Shown here: piece after piece, positions 26,475 to 34,695 of the stretch | How the letters are laid out: each line of letters opens with the position of its first letter | Position numbering within the stretch: the first letter of the stretch is position 1 | DNA from: Kineosporia succinea | GTDB lineage: Bacteria; Actinomycetota; Actinomycetes; Actinomycetales; Kineosporiaceae | Reading direction: 5' to 3' | Assembly: GCF_030811555.1 (NCBI RefSeq) | Contig: NZ_JAUSQZ010000001.1 | Coordinates: forward strand, 7,375,241 to 7,439,240 | Length of the DNA: 64,000 nucleotides | Notes under the pieces: model-generated | Seen by the model: the letters and a program-made list of their open reading frames with translations, nothing else | Databases searched by the model: none | Told to the model about the DNA's origin: nothing | Translations under genes and position numbers: made by a program

Positions 26475-26537
26475 CTACTGCATCGACCGCCCGACCGTGA
26501 CGGCACGGGGGAGCACCCACATCGCTACCGCGTTCAT
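26475..26537 (-). CDS. Putative 20-residue leader peptide upstream of the patatin gene
   Basis: ATG 26537 follows a near-perfect ribosome site (GAGGAGGTGAG with four bases to the start) and encodes 20 residues beginning [10 protein letters not shown], with the TAG at 26475-26477. It ends 45 bp before the patatin start on the same strand. The ribosome site is among the strongest in this window, which is the main reason to call it. It could be a translated leader controlling the downstream gene; no attenuator hairpin was found by eye. Confidence 0.4.
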   Translation of the reverse strand: MNAVAMWVLPRAVTVGRSMQ

Positions 26538-26589
26538 GGGTCTCACCTCCTCGAGCTGGGTCACGGTCGAGCCGAAGGTACCACGACGA

Positions 26590-27852
26590 CTACTTGCGGA
26601 GGCCGGCGATCAGCGACTTGTACTTCGCCCCGGCCTTGCGGTTGCTGGTCGCGGAGATCTCGCAACCGCAGTAGTCGGCCCCCTCGTTGAACACCGACAC
26701 GAACCGGATCGAGCCCGGGTCGGCCTTCTGCTTCTGTGCCAGCCAGGTGTAGGTGACGTCGAAGAACTTGGGGTTGTCACCACCGGAGTGCGCGGACTGG
26801 CCCGAGCCCGAGGAGACGCTGAACTCGGCCAGGGCGAAGGGCAGGCCGCGGTCGCGGGCGAACTCGTACCAGTAGTTCCAGCCGTACTTCTTGGTGAAGT
26901 GGCTGTTGATGTTGGCCTGTGTGGTGAACGGCGCCCACCAGTCGTAGGAGTCGAGTGCGATGATGTCGACCTTGCCCTTGACGTACAGGCTTTCGATGCT
27001 CTTGACGGTGCCGTTCTGCGCCGGGCCCTCGTTCGGGTTGAACACGATCTGCAGGTCCGGGGCGGTCTGGCGCATCAGCGTCACCGCGCGGGAGAACTGC
27101 TTGCGCCACTGCGCGGCGTTCTCGGCGTGGGAGAAGCAGCAGTTCATCTCCCAGCCCAGGCGCACCAGGGCGTCGGGGTCGACCGCGGCGATCCTGCGGC
27201 CCAGCTCGCGCCAGCGCGGGTCGTTGCCGGCCTTGCCGTCGTCGGTCCACAGCGGCACCGAGATGATGAAGTCGTCCCGCGAGGCCTTGAACGTGGACGG
27301 GACGGTCGACGCCCACCAGTCGTTCAGCTGCTCGTCCCAGTTGGCGCGCGACGTGTACGCCACCACGTTGTCGACCGGGGCTCCGCGCCACGTGGCGAAT
27401 TTCGTGGCCCGGGTCGAGGAGTGCATGAAGAAGCCGCCGTCACTCCACGGCATCCCGGAGGCGTAGGTCTTGGCGGCCTTCTTCGCCGCCGCCTTCTGCG
27501 CCGCCGCCTTCTGAGCTGCCGCCTTGGCCGCTGCCTTCTTGGCGGCTGCCTTCTTGGCCGCCGCCTTCTTGGCCGCCGCCTTCTTGGCCGCCGCCTTCTT
27601 CGCCGCCGCCTTCTTCGCCGCCGCCTTCTTCGCCGCCGCCGCCTTCTTGGCCGCCGCCTTCTTCGCCGCCGCCTTCTTGGTGGTCTTGGCCTGCACGTAA
27701 CCAGCCACCGGCTCACTGGCGGCGAGAACCTGCTGCGGCACCCCGCGGGCAGGCACCCCGGCGTCATCCGTGTGAGGGCCCCCGACGACCACACCGGCGA
27801 CGAGCGCCAGCGTGGCAACGAAGGCGGCACTGAACGGACGGGCGCGTTTCAT
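26590..27852 (-). CDS. Secreted GH26-like glycosidase with Lys/Ala-repeat linker
   Basis: A 420-residue exported protein: signal peptide ([19 protein letters not shown]), a polycationic linker of AAAKK units (about residues 55-130), then a glycosidase domain starting [14 protein letters not shown]. The candidate acid/base Glu is in [13 protein letters not shown] and the nucleophile Glu in LAEFSVSSG, spaced as in GH26 mannanases. The domain is closely similar to the protein at 53292, which has a Thr/Pro linker. ATG 27852 follows GGAGAAG. The cationic linker could bind cell-wall anionic polymers or acidic polysaccharide. Confidence 0.8.
   Translation of the reverse strand: MKRARPFSAAFVATLALVAGVVVGGPHTDDAGVPARGVPQQVLAASEPVAGYVQAKTTKKAAAKKAAAKKAAAAKKAAAKKAAAKKAAAKKAAAKKAAAKKAAAKKAAAKAAAQKAAAQKAAAKKAAKTYASGMPWSDGGFFMHSSTRATKFATWRGAPVDNVVAYTSRANWDEQLNDWWASTVPSTFKASRDDFIISVPLWTDDGKAGNDPRWRELGRRIAAVDPDALVRLGWEMNCCFSHAENAAQWRKQFSRAVTLMRQTAPDLQIVFNPNEGPAQNGTVKSIESLYVKGKVDIIALDSYDWWAPFTTQANINSHFTKKYGWNYWYEFARDRGLPFALAEFSVSSGSGQSAHSGGDNPKFFDVTYTWLAQKQKADPGSIRFVSVFNEGADYCGCEISATSNRKAGAKYKSLIAGLRK
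27468..27690 (-). repeat. 15-bp minisatellite encoding AAAKK repeats
   Basis: About 14 degenerate copies of a 15-bp unit (GCCGCCGCCAAGAAG on the coding strand), with occasional Gln for Lys and one shorter spacing. Composition resembles H1/HU-tail repeats, but here it follows a signal peptide. Confidence 0.9.
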
Positions 27853-27971
27853 GAGCTTCTCCAGCGTCGGTACGACCGGCGGCACGCCAGGCGCACCGCT
27901 TCGGCGGCGAGGGCACCGCGCTGTCCAATTCGGAGAAAGCCGGGGCGAACTAGCGGGCAGGAACGTCGGCA

Positions 27972-27989
27972 CCACCCGGAAGGGGGACA
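27972..27989 (-). promoter_or_regulatory. 18-bp element shared by both GH26-like genes (copy 1)
   Basis: Minus-strand sequence TGTCCCCCTTCCGGGTGG, 119 bp before the start codon. The plus-strand copy at 53158 differs by one base and lies 116 bp before the paralogue's start. Probably a regulator site or the start of a shared 5' leader. Confidence 0.6.
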
Positions 27990-28098
27990 TTCCTGTGAGC
28001 GAGATGCCCGCTATCGCGCGCTTTCGGCGGATCGGCCGTCGCCCGCTCAAGGCCGCGTCCCCGATGGTGGACGCGGTGGTCGCCCGGGCGGGCGTCCC

Positions 28099-28713
28099 TC
28101 AGATCCAGCCCATGCGGCGGGCGATGGCGCAGGCGTCGTGGCGGTTGGCGGCGTTCAGTTTGGTCATCGCGTTGGACAGGTAGTTGCGCACCGTCCCCGG
28201 CGACAGCGACGCCCGGGCGGCGATCTCGTCGATGGGGGCGCCGGTCGCGGCGAGCTCCAGCACGTCCGACTCGCGAGGGGTCAGGGGACTGTCGCCGGCT
28301 GCGATGGCCTCGGCGGCGAGTTCCGGGTCGACGTGACGTCCGCCGGCGTGCACGGTGCGCACCACCGCCGCGAGGGTCGCGGCCGACGTGGTCTTCGGGA
28401 GGAAACCCCGCACCCCGGCCGCGAGCGCGCGCTTGAGGTGACCGGGACGTCCGTAGCTGGTGACGATCACACAGGCGCACCCGGGCACCTGGGCCGCGAC
28501 CTGCTCGGCGGCCGCGATGCCGTCGAGCCCGGGCATCTGCAGGTCGAGCACGGCGACGTCGACCTGGTGCCGCACCGCCATCGCGACAGCCTCGGTGCCT
28601 GTCGCGGCCTCGGCGACCACGTCGAGATCCTCCTGCAGGCTGAGCATCTGGGCCAGCGCGGTGCGGATGAGGTTCTCGTCGTCGGCGAGCAGGATGCGGA
28701 TGGGGGTGCTCAC
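28099..28713 (-). CDS. NarL/LuxR-family response regulator (DesR-like)
   Basis: A 204-residue regulator. Receiver domain: [10 protein letters not shown] acidic pair, phosphoacceptor in [13 protein letters not shown], Thr in VIVTSYGR, Lys in GFLPKTTSA. The C-terminal LuxR HTH reads [32 protein letters not shown]. Start codon overlaps the stop of the kinase gene (ATGA). Fourth gene of the operon ATPase, permease, kinase, regulator; it probably controls the operon through the palindrome at 31875. Confidence 0.93.
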   Translation of the reverse strand: MSTPIRILLADDENLIRTALAQMLSLQEDLDVVAEAATGTEAVAMAVRHQVDVAVLDLQMPGLDGIAAAEQVAAQVPGCACVIVTSYGRPGHLKRALAAGVRGFLPKTTSAATLAAVVRTVHAGGRHVDPELAAEAIAAGDSPLTPRESDVLELAATGAPIDEIAARASLSPGTVRNYLSNAMTKLNAANRHDACAIARRMGWI

Positions 28714-30065
28714 GGGGTCTCCCGGTCGGCGCTGGTCGGCGTGGTCGGCGCGGTCGGCGCGGTCGGCGCGGTCGGTGTGGTCATGGTGGACGGTGTGGTC
28801 GCGGCGGGCGGCCCGGTCACCGGAGGCGTCGGGGCGGGCACCGCGGACGGGACGGCGGACGCGCTGAGCGGACCGCTGGCGGGCAGGCGCGCGGTGACGA
28901 TCCAGCGGTCGTCGCGGCGACCGGCGTCGAGACGGGCGCCCAGGGGGTCCAGGCGTCCCCGCAGGCCGCTCAGCCCCGAACCAGCCACACCCGAACCAGT
29001 CACAGCCGAACCAGCCAGACCCGCATCGGTCAGGCCTGGGTTCCCGAGTCCCGGGGCGTCCCCGGCCGGAGCGGGCGTCAGGCCGTCGTTCTCGATCCGG
29101 AGCACCTCGTCCGCGAACGAGATCACCACCGACTGCGCCGACGAGTGCCTCAGCACGTTGGTCACGCCCTCGCGCACCACCCAGCCGGCGGCCTCGTGCC
29201 AGCCGCGCGGCACCGCGCCGGTCTCGAGCCGCACCGCGATCCCGGCCGAGCGCAGCAGCGACCGGGCGCCCTCGAGCTCCTGGGGCAGGCTCGTCGGGCG
29301 GTAGCCGCGGGCCAGTTCGCGGGCCTCGGTGAGCGCGTCGTGGGCGACCTGGCGCACCTGCATCATCTGCGGAGCGGCCCGTTCGTCACCCCGTTCGGCC
29401 AGTGTGGCGGCGAGTTCCGCCTGCACGGCGATGGTCGAGAGATGGCGTCCCAGCACGTCGTGCACGTCGCGGGAGAACCGCAGGCGTTCCTCGGCCACGG
29501 CCAGCTGGGCCTGGGTGTGCCGGGCGGCGTCGAGTTCGGCGACGATGCCGTAGAGCCACAGCGACGCCCGCACGGTGCCCACGACGAACACGGCCACGAC
29601 CACGGCCGCGGCCACCGCGAACCAGTCCTCACCCCCGATCCCGCCCACCACCGCGCTGACCACGACGAGCCCGGCCGCCACGCGACGGTCGGGCAGGCCG
29701 CCCAGCCCGGTGGTGAGTGAGGCGACGACCAGCGCCGAGATCCCGCCGCGGGCCGGCTGCCCGACGAGCACGATCACGATCAGCAGGTAGACGGCACAGC
29801 CGGCGACCAGGGCGGCGGCGCGGGACCAGGGGAACGGCCGGGTGCGGGGGTAGATCTCCATCACGGCGTTGAACGTGGACGACCCGAGCGCGGTGACCAC
29901 CGCCCCGGCGACCACGACCGCCACGGCGACCGGCGCGTCCATCATCGGTACGGCCCCGACGACGAAGGCGAGACACAGGCCCCACAGGGCCACGTGCAGC
30001 GACAGCCGGGTGTAGAGGGAGACCCTCTCCACCCGGCTCAGCTCGGACCACCGGCGCACTCTCAC
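28710..30065 (-). CDS. DesK-type sensor histidine kinase with inserts
   Basis: A 451-residue kinase with five or six N-terminal membrane helices (to about residue 170), the HisKA_3 phosphoacceptor in [17 protein letters not shown] and a HATPase domain with N-box [11 protein letters not shown]. The glycine-box region is interrupted by about 30 Gly/Ser/Leu-rich residues between IENDG and [11 protein letters not shown]. The C-terminal 70 residues are Pro/Thr/Ala-rich, including TAP repeats from a 9-bp minisatellite at about 28734-28780. Both low-complexity parts look like recent expansions. It lies 16 bp downstream of the permease gene. Confidence 0.9.
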   Translation of the reverse strand: MRVRRWSELSRVERVSLYTRLSLHVALWGLCLAFVVGAVPMMDAPVAVAVVVAGAVVTALGSSTFNAVMEIYPRTRPFPWSRAAALVAGCAVYLLIVIVLVGQPARGGISALVVASLTTGLGGLPDRRVAAGLVVVSAVVGGIGGEDWFAVAAAVVVAVFVVGTVRASLWLYGIVAELDAARHTQAQLAVAEERLRFSRDVHDVLGRHLSTIAVQAELAATLAERGDERAAPQMMQVRQVAHDALTEARELARGYRPTSLPQELEGARSLLRSAGIAVRLETGAVPRGWHEAAGWVVREGVTNVLRHSSAQSVVISFADEVLRIENDGLTPAPAGDAPGLGNPGLTDAGLAGSAVTGSGVAGSGLSGLRGRLDPLGARLDAGRRDDRWIVTARLPASGPLSASAVPSAVPAPTPPVTGPPAATTPSTMTTPTAPTAPTAPTTPTSADRETP

Positions 30066-30081
30066 GCCGTCAGCCTAGGAC

Positions 30082-30867
30082 TCACGTGCGCGGCTCCCAC
30101 CGCATCGAGCGGCGGGCCAGGTCGAGGGCCAGCGCCGTCCAGAAGAGCATGACCACGACCGGCTGCCCGGCTGCGCTCCAGGTGTCCACGAAAGCGAGGG
30201 TGGACGTGGTGGCGTCGGCGTTCTCGAGCCCGAACCAGCCGACCCGGATCAGTTCGGTCATGGCCGCGCCGGGCGTGAGCGAGATGGCCTCGCGGACGGT
30301 GTCGGACAGGCCCGGGAATCCCCCGACGAACGGGCCCAGGCTGGCCAGCACGATCACCGGGATGCTGGTGAGCTGGGCGGCCTCGGCGCTGCGGGTCCAG
30401 GCGGCGGTCCAGTAGGCGAAGGCCGCGAACATCACCACGGCGAGCACCGCGGCCAGGGCGAACAGCAGGGCGTTGACCGGGACCATCTGACCGGCGGCGA
30501 TCGCGATGGGCACCGCGATCGCGCTGACCAGGAGCGCGATGCCGATGCCGGGCAGGGCGATGCCGGCGAGCAGTTCGCCGTCGCGGGCCTCGCCGGTGCG
30601 CATGCGCTTGAGCACGAGCTCGTCGCGCCGGCTCACGAACTGGCTCAGGATGTTGTAGAAGACGGGGAACAGCACGGCCAGCAGCAGCACCGAGCCGATG
30701 GCGCTCGCGCCGGTGGTCTCGGCGCCGCGCTCGCCCATGAGCAGGAGCAGCAGTGGGGCCAGGGGCATCACCAGGGCGTAGGTGACGGCGAGCTTGTTGC
30801 GGGTCAGGAGCACGGTGTTCCAGCGGGCCAGGTGCAGGGTGCGGGGCACCGAGAAGGTGGCGCTCAT
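30082..30867 (-). CDS. ABC-2 type permease
   Basis: A 261-residue membrane protein with six helices and no signal peptide, of the ABC-2 exporter type (LHLARWNTVLLTRNKLAVTYALVMP at the N-terminus; paired helices later). Start codon overlaps the ATPase stop (ATGA). With the ATPase it should form a drug, lipid or peptide exporter, and the coupled DesK/DesR-type pair suggests induction by membrane stress. Confidence 0.9.
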   Translation of the reverse strand: MSATFSVPRTLHLARWNTVLLTRNKLAVTYALVMPLAPLLLLLMGERGAETTGASAIGSVLLLAVLFPVFYNILSQFVSRRDELVLKRMRTGEARDGELLAGIALPGIGIALLVSAIAVPIAIAAGQMVPVNALLFALAAVLAVVMFAAFAYWTAAWTRSAEAAQLTSIPVIVLASLGPFVGGFPGLSDTVREAISLTPGAAMTELIRVGWFGLENADATTSTLAFVDTWSAAGQPVVVMLFWTALALDLARRSMRWEPRT

Positions 30868-31817
30868 CGGGTGCTTCCTTCCAGGACTGGGGTTTTCGGG
30901 GACGCGTCGCGGCCGTCGGCGATGGCCAGGAAGACCGACTCCAGGCTCGGGCTGCGGGCGTCCAGGCCCTCGAGGCGCAGGTTCTGCGCGCCGGCCCAGG
31001 CCAGCAGCCCGGCCAGCGCGGTCTGCAGGTCGGCGGTCTGCAGCACGGTGCGGCCGTGCTCGTGGGCGCTGTGGGTGATGCCCGCGAGCCCGTCCGGCAC
31101 CCGCAGCGATCCGGCGAAACTGATGGTGGACGGGTGGCCCTCGGCGATCTGCGCGGGCGTGCCGGAGCGCACGATGAGCCCGGCGTGCATGATCTCGAGC
31201 CGGTCGGCCAGGGTCTCGGCCTCGTCCAGGTAGTGCGTGGTGACGAGCACGGTGGACCCGGCGTCGCGCAGGCCGGAGATCAGGTTCCAGACCTCGCGGC
31301 GGCTCTCCGGGTCGAGGCCGGTGGTGGGCTCGTCGAGCACGACCAGTTCCGGGTCGCCCATCAGCGTGCAGGCCAGGTCGAGGCGGCGGGCCTCACCGCC
31401 GGACAGCGACAGCACCCTGGTGTTCGCGCGGTGGGCCAGGTCGAGCAGGTCGATCATGTCGTCGGCCGGGCGCGGCGCGGTGAGCGTGCCGCCCCACAGC
31501 CGCAGGGTCTCGCGCACGGTGAGGTCGCCGGAGAAACCGCTGCGCTGCAGCAGGACCCCGGTGCGGCGGCGCACCTGTGCGCGGTCGGTCAGCGGGTTCA
31601 GGCCGAGCACCTCGACGCTGCCGCCGCTGGGGGCGGCCAGGCCCTCGATCACCTCGAGGGTGGACGTCTTGCCGGCGCCGTTGGTGCCGAGCAGGGCGGT
31701 GACGGATCCGGCCGGCACGTCGAGGTCGACGCCGCGCACGGCCTCGTAGGCCTGGGCCCCGGTTCCGTAGGTCCGGCGCAGGCCCCGGACCCGGATCGCG
31801 AGTTCGTCTGTTCTCAT
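30864..31817 (-). CDS. ABC exporter ATPase
   Basis: A 317-residue DrrA/CcmA-type ATPase. Walker A GTNGAGKTS, Q-loop in GVLLQRSG, signature LSGGEARRLDLA, Walker B LVVLDEPTTGLDPE and switch His in VTTHYLDEAE are intact. About 80 extra C-terminal residues follow the nucleotide-binding domain, as in DrrA-type proteins. ATG 31817 (MRTDELAIRVRG) is preceded by GGAACC; longer in-frame starts add an unconserved tail. First gene of the exporter/two-component operon. Confidence 0.92.
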   Translation of the reverse strand: MRTDELAIRVRGLRRTYGTGAQAYEAVRGVDLDVPAGSVTALLGTNGAGKTSTLEVIEGLAAPSGGSVEVLGLNPLTDRAQVRRRTGVLLQRSGFSGDLTVRETLRLWGGTLTAPRPADDMIDLLDLAHRANTRVLSLSGGEARRLDLACTLMGDPELVVLDEPTTGLDPESRREVWNLISGLRDAGSTVLVTTHYLDEAETLADRLEIMHAGLIVRSGTPAQIAEGHPSTISFAGSLRVPDGLAGITHSAHEHGRTVLQTADLQTALAGLLAWAGAQNLRLEGLDARSPSLESVFLAIADGRDASPKTPVLEGSTR

Positions 31818-31874
31818 GGGTTCCAGCCTGGTGCCGCCTCCGGTCCGGCGCTGCTGGCGGTTCTCACCGGCCTC

Positions 31875-31892
31875 CGATGACATTTGTCATCG
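31875..31892. promoter_or_regulatory. Perfect 18-bp palindrome CGATGACATTTGTCATCG
   Basis: Arms of eight bases around a central TT, in the 128-bp divergent region between the ABC/two-component operon and the cyclase operon. It is AT-richer than its surroundings. LuxR-type response regulators and TetR/GntR repressors bind this kind of site; the co-encoded DesR-like protein is the first candidate. Confidence 0.6.
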
Positions 31893-31945
31893 TTCGCGGC
31901 GCGCCGCCACCACCGGGTGCATTCTTGCCGGGATGCTCTGCGGGC

Positions 31946-32719
31946 ATGACCGCCATCTCCGGCCTGCTCGCCGCCCTGTCCTCGGGTGAGATCGAGATCA
32001 TCGATGTCACCGCGCCGCTGTCGCCGCAGACGCCGATCCTGCAGCTGCCGCCGCCGTTCGCGAACACCATCCCGCTGTCGCTGGAGAAGGTCAGCGACTT
32101 CGACGACGACGGGCCGTACTGGGGCTGGAACAACATCCACACCGGGGAGCACACCGGGACGCACCTCGACGCGCCGATCCACTGGGCCTCGGGGCGCGAG
32201 GGTCACTCGGTCGACACCATCCCACCGGCCCGGCTGATCGGCCCGGCCGTGGTGCTCGACCTCCGTGCGGAGGTGGCGGCCGACCCGGACTTCCTGCTCG
32301 AGCCCGCCCACCTGGACGCCTACGTCGCCGATCACGGGCCGCTGCCCGAGGGCGCGTGGCTGCTGTTCCGCACCGGCTGGGCGGCGCGCGGTGACGACCC
32401 GGTGGCGTTCGCGAACGCCGACGAGAACGGCCCGCACTCCCCCGGTGTCTCGGTGGCCGGGGCGCAGTGGCTGGCGGCGTCGAGCATCTCGGGTTTCGGG
32501 GTGGAGACCGTGGGAATCGATGCGGGACAGGCCGGTTCGCTGGATCCGGCCTTCCCGGTGCACTACCACCTGCTGGGTGCGGACAAGTACGGCCTGACGC
32601 AGCTGCAGAACCTCGACCGGCTGCCCCGCACGGGGGCGATGCTGGTGGTGGCGCCGTTGCCGATCGTGGGCGGGACCGGTTCGCCGGCACGGGCTTTCGC
32701 GCTCGTCCCGCGCTCCTGA
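31946..32719 (+). CDS. Cyclase-family metal-dependent hydrolase
   Basis: A 257-residue member of the cyclase family (PF04199; includes kynurenine formamidases). The metal-binding signature appears as HTGEHTGTHLDAPIHW, with the additional GIDAGQAGS region. ATG 31946 is used; an in-frame ATG at 31877 would place the palindrome inside the gene and is unlikely. Its stop overlaps the start of the ThDP-enzyme gene (TGATG), so the two probably act in one pathway. The substrate is not deducible. Confidence 0.85.
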   Translation: MTAISGLLAALSSGEIEIIDVTAPLSPQTPILQLPPPFANTIPLSLEKVSDFDDDGPYWGWNNIHTGEHTGTHLDAPIHWASGREGHSVDTIPPARLIGPAVVLDLRAEVAADPDFLLEPAHLDAYVADHGPLPEGAWLLFRTGWAARGDDPVAFANADENGPHSPGVSVAGAQWLAASSISGFGVETVGIDAGQAGSLDPAFPVHYHLLGADKYGLTQLQNLDRLPRTGAMLVVAPLPIVGGTGSPARAFALVPRS

Positions 32720-34632
32720 TGGGCACGGTCGCCGAGCAGGTCGGGGCGCTGCTGGCCACGCTGGGCGTGGGGCACGCGTTCGGGGTGGTGGGCAGCGGGA
32801 ACTTCCATGTCACCAATGCTCTGCGGACGCACGGGGTCCCGTTCACGGCGGCCCGTCACGAGGGCGGGGCGGCGTCGATGGCGGACGGGTACGCGCGCCT
32901 GTCGGGGCGGGTGGCCGTGGTCTCGGTGCACCAGGGCTGTGGACTGACCAACGCGATGACCGGGATCGGGGAGGCGGCCAAGAGCCGGACCTCGGTGCTG
33001 GTGCTGGCGGCGGACACGGCCTCCTCGGCGATCCGCTCGAACTTCCGGATCGACCAGGACGCGCTGGTCACGAGCGTGGGGGCGGTGGCCGAGCGGGTGC
33101 ACTCGGCGGCGTCCGCGGCGGCGGACGTCCAGCGGGCCTACCGGACGGCGGTCGAGGGCCGGCGCACGGTCGTGCTCAACCTGCCGCTGGACGTGCAGGC
33201 CGCAACCGCGATCGGGCCCGGCACCGAACCCGGCGCTGCCGACCCCGGCGCTCCTGAACCCGGCGCTGCCGAACCCCACGCCGCCGAACCCGGTGCTCCT
33301 GAACCCGGCGCTCCTGAACCCGGCGCTGCCGAACCCGTCCCGGCACCGGAGGCCGGGACCCGTTCCCGCCCCGACCGTTTCCGGCCGGCGCCGGTCCGGC
33401 CCGCCCAGGCCTCCGTGTCCGCCCTGACCGAGCTGCTGGGGCGGGCGGAGCGGCCGGTGTTCGTCGCCGGGCGGGGTGCGCTCGACGCCGGTCACGAGAT
33501 CGCCCGGCTGGCGGTGCGTTCCGGCGCTCTGGTCGCGACCTCGGCCGTGGCCAACGGTCTCTTCCGCGGTGACGCGTTCGACCTCGGCATCTCCGGCGGG
33601 TTCTCCTCACCCCTGGTCGCCGAGCTGATCAGCGGGGCCGACCTGGTGATCGGCTGGGGCTGCGCCCTGAACATGTGGACGATGCGCCACGGTTCGCTCA
33701 TCGGCCCGTCCGCCCGGGTGGTCCAGGTGGACGACGACGTCGCCGCCCTGGGCGCCCACCGGCCGGTCGACCTGGGGGTGCTCGGCGACTGCGGGGCAAC
33801 GGCGTCCGACGTGCTCGCCCGGCTGGACGGGGCCGCCGCGGGAGCAGCGCCCACCGAGGGCGTCACGCCCACCGAGGGCGTCACGCCCACCGACGGCGTC
33901 ACGCCCACCGACGGCGTTGCGCACGCCGGCGAGGTCACGGACGGGCACGCGGGCGCCGCCGGGACTCCGGCCCGCCCCACGGGGTATCGCACCGAGGAGG
34001 TCGCCGCCCGGCTGCGGGAGTCGCGGTGGTGGAACCAGACGCCCACCCCGGACCTGTCGACGGGTGAGCGGATCGATCCCCGCGTCCTCACGTCGGCGCT
34101 GGACTCGCTGCTGCCGGCCGAGCGCGTGGTGTCGGTGGACTCGGGCAACTTCATGGGCTATCCCTCGGCGTACCTGCGGGTGCCGGACGAGAAGGGGTTC
34201 TGCTTCACGCAGGCGTTCCAGTCGATCGGGCTGGGGCTGGCCAGCGGGATCGGCGCGGCGCTGGCCCGGCCCGGACGGCTCGGTGTGGTCGCGGCGGGTG
34301 ACGGCGGGTTCCTGATGTCCCTGCCCGAACTCGAGACGGCGGTGCGGATCGGGCGGCCGCTGGTGGTGATCGTCTACAACGACGCGGCCTACGGGGCCGA
34401 GGTGCACCATTTCGGCGAGGACGCCGACCTGCGCGCGGTCAGCTTCCCGGACACCGACATCGCCGCGCTCGCGGCCGGTTTCGGGGCCACCGGCGTCACG
34501 GTCCGGGGCACGGACGACCTGGTGGGCGTCGAGCGCTGGCTCACCGATCCGCGGGGCGTGCTGGTGATCGACGCCAAGATCGCGAGTGACGGCGGGGCCT
34601 GGTGGCTGGCGGAGGCGTTCCGGGGACATTGA
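32719..34632 (+). CDS. Thiamine-diphosphate-dependent enzyme with repeat linkers
   Basis: A 637-residue enzyme of the acetolactate synthase/benzoylformate decarboxylase type. PYR domain: catalytic Glu in ARHEGGAASMADGYARLSG. Central domain: about residues 235-365. PP domain: GDGGFLMSLPELE...YNDAAYG holds the ThDP/Mg site. Two low-complexity expansions sit exactly in the interdomain linkers: Glu-Pro-Gly-Ala repeats (about 33220-33350) and four TPTEGV-type units (33850-33921). The reaction is probably a 2-oxo acid or acyloin C-C conversion. Coupled to the cyclase gene. Confidence 0.88.
   Translation: MGTVAEQVGALLATLGVGHAFGVVGSGNFHVTNALRTHGVPFTAARHEGGAASMADGYARLSGRVAVVSVHQGCGLTNAMTGIGEAAKSRTSVLVLAADTASSAIRSNFRIDQDALVTSVGAVAERVHSAASAAADVQRAYRTAVEGRRTVVLNLPLDVQAATAIGPGTEPGAADPGAPEPGAAEPHAAEPGAPEPGAPEPGAAEPVPAPEAGTRSRPDRFRPAPVRPAQASVSALTELLGRAERPVFVAGRGALDAGHEIARLAVRSGALVATSAVANGLFRGDAFDLGISGGFSSPLVAELISGADLVIGWGCALNMWTMRHGSLIGPSARVVQVDDDVAALGAHRPVDLGVLGDCGATASDVLARLDGAAAGAAPTEGVTPTEGVTPTDGVTPTDGVAHAGEVTDGHAGAAGTPARPTGYRTEEVAARLRESRWWNQTPTPDLSTGERIDPRVLTSALDSLLPAERVVSVDSGNFMGYPSAYLRVPDEKGFCFTQAFQSIGLGLASGIGAALARPGRLGVVAAGDGGFLMSLPELETAVRIGRPLVVIVYNDAAYGAEVHHFGEDADLRAVSFPDTDIAALAAGFGATGVTVRGTDDLVGVERWLTDPRGVLVIDAKIASDGGAWWLAEAFRGH
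33850..33921 (+). repeat. Four 18-bp tandem repeats inside the ThDP-enzyme gene
   Basis: Units CCCACCGAGGGCGTCACG at 33850, 33868, 33886 and 33904, encoding PTEGVT or PTDGVT/A. The two later copies carry G-to-C changes. The array falls in the linker between the central and PP domains, so growth of the array should be tolerated. Confidence 0.95.
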
Positions 34633-34683
34633 CGGAACACCCGGCCGGGATCTTCCGCACCTGCGACCCGGACCTCCCGGGCC

Positions 34684-34689
34684 TATCGT
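34684..34689 (+). promoter_or_regulatory. -10 element TATCGT of a probably leaderless transcript
   Basis: TATCGT lies six bases before the GTG start of the AAA ATPase gene, the spacing that makes transcription begin at the start codon. The gene has no Shine-Dalgarno, which fits leaderless translation common in actinobacteria. Confidence 0.55.
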
Positions 34690-34695
34690 GACCAG

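Noticed and set aside
27468-27690. Histone H1/HU-like gene suggested by the Lys/Ala repeats
   Set aside because: The repeats are in frame between a signal peptide and a GH26-like domain, so they are a linker of an exported enzyme.
26497-29304. 935-codon plus-strand open frame over the GH26-like, regulator and kinase genes
   Set aside because: It runs antisense through three recognisable genes and translates the Lys/Ala repeat as Leu/Arg runs; no domain is visible.
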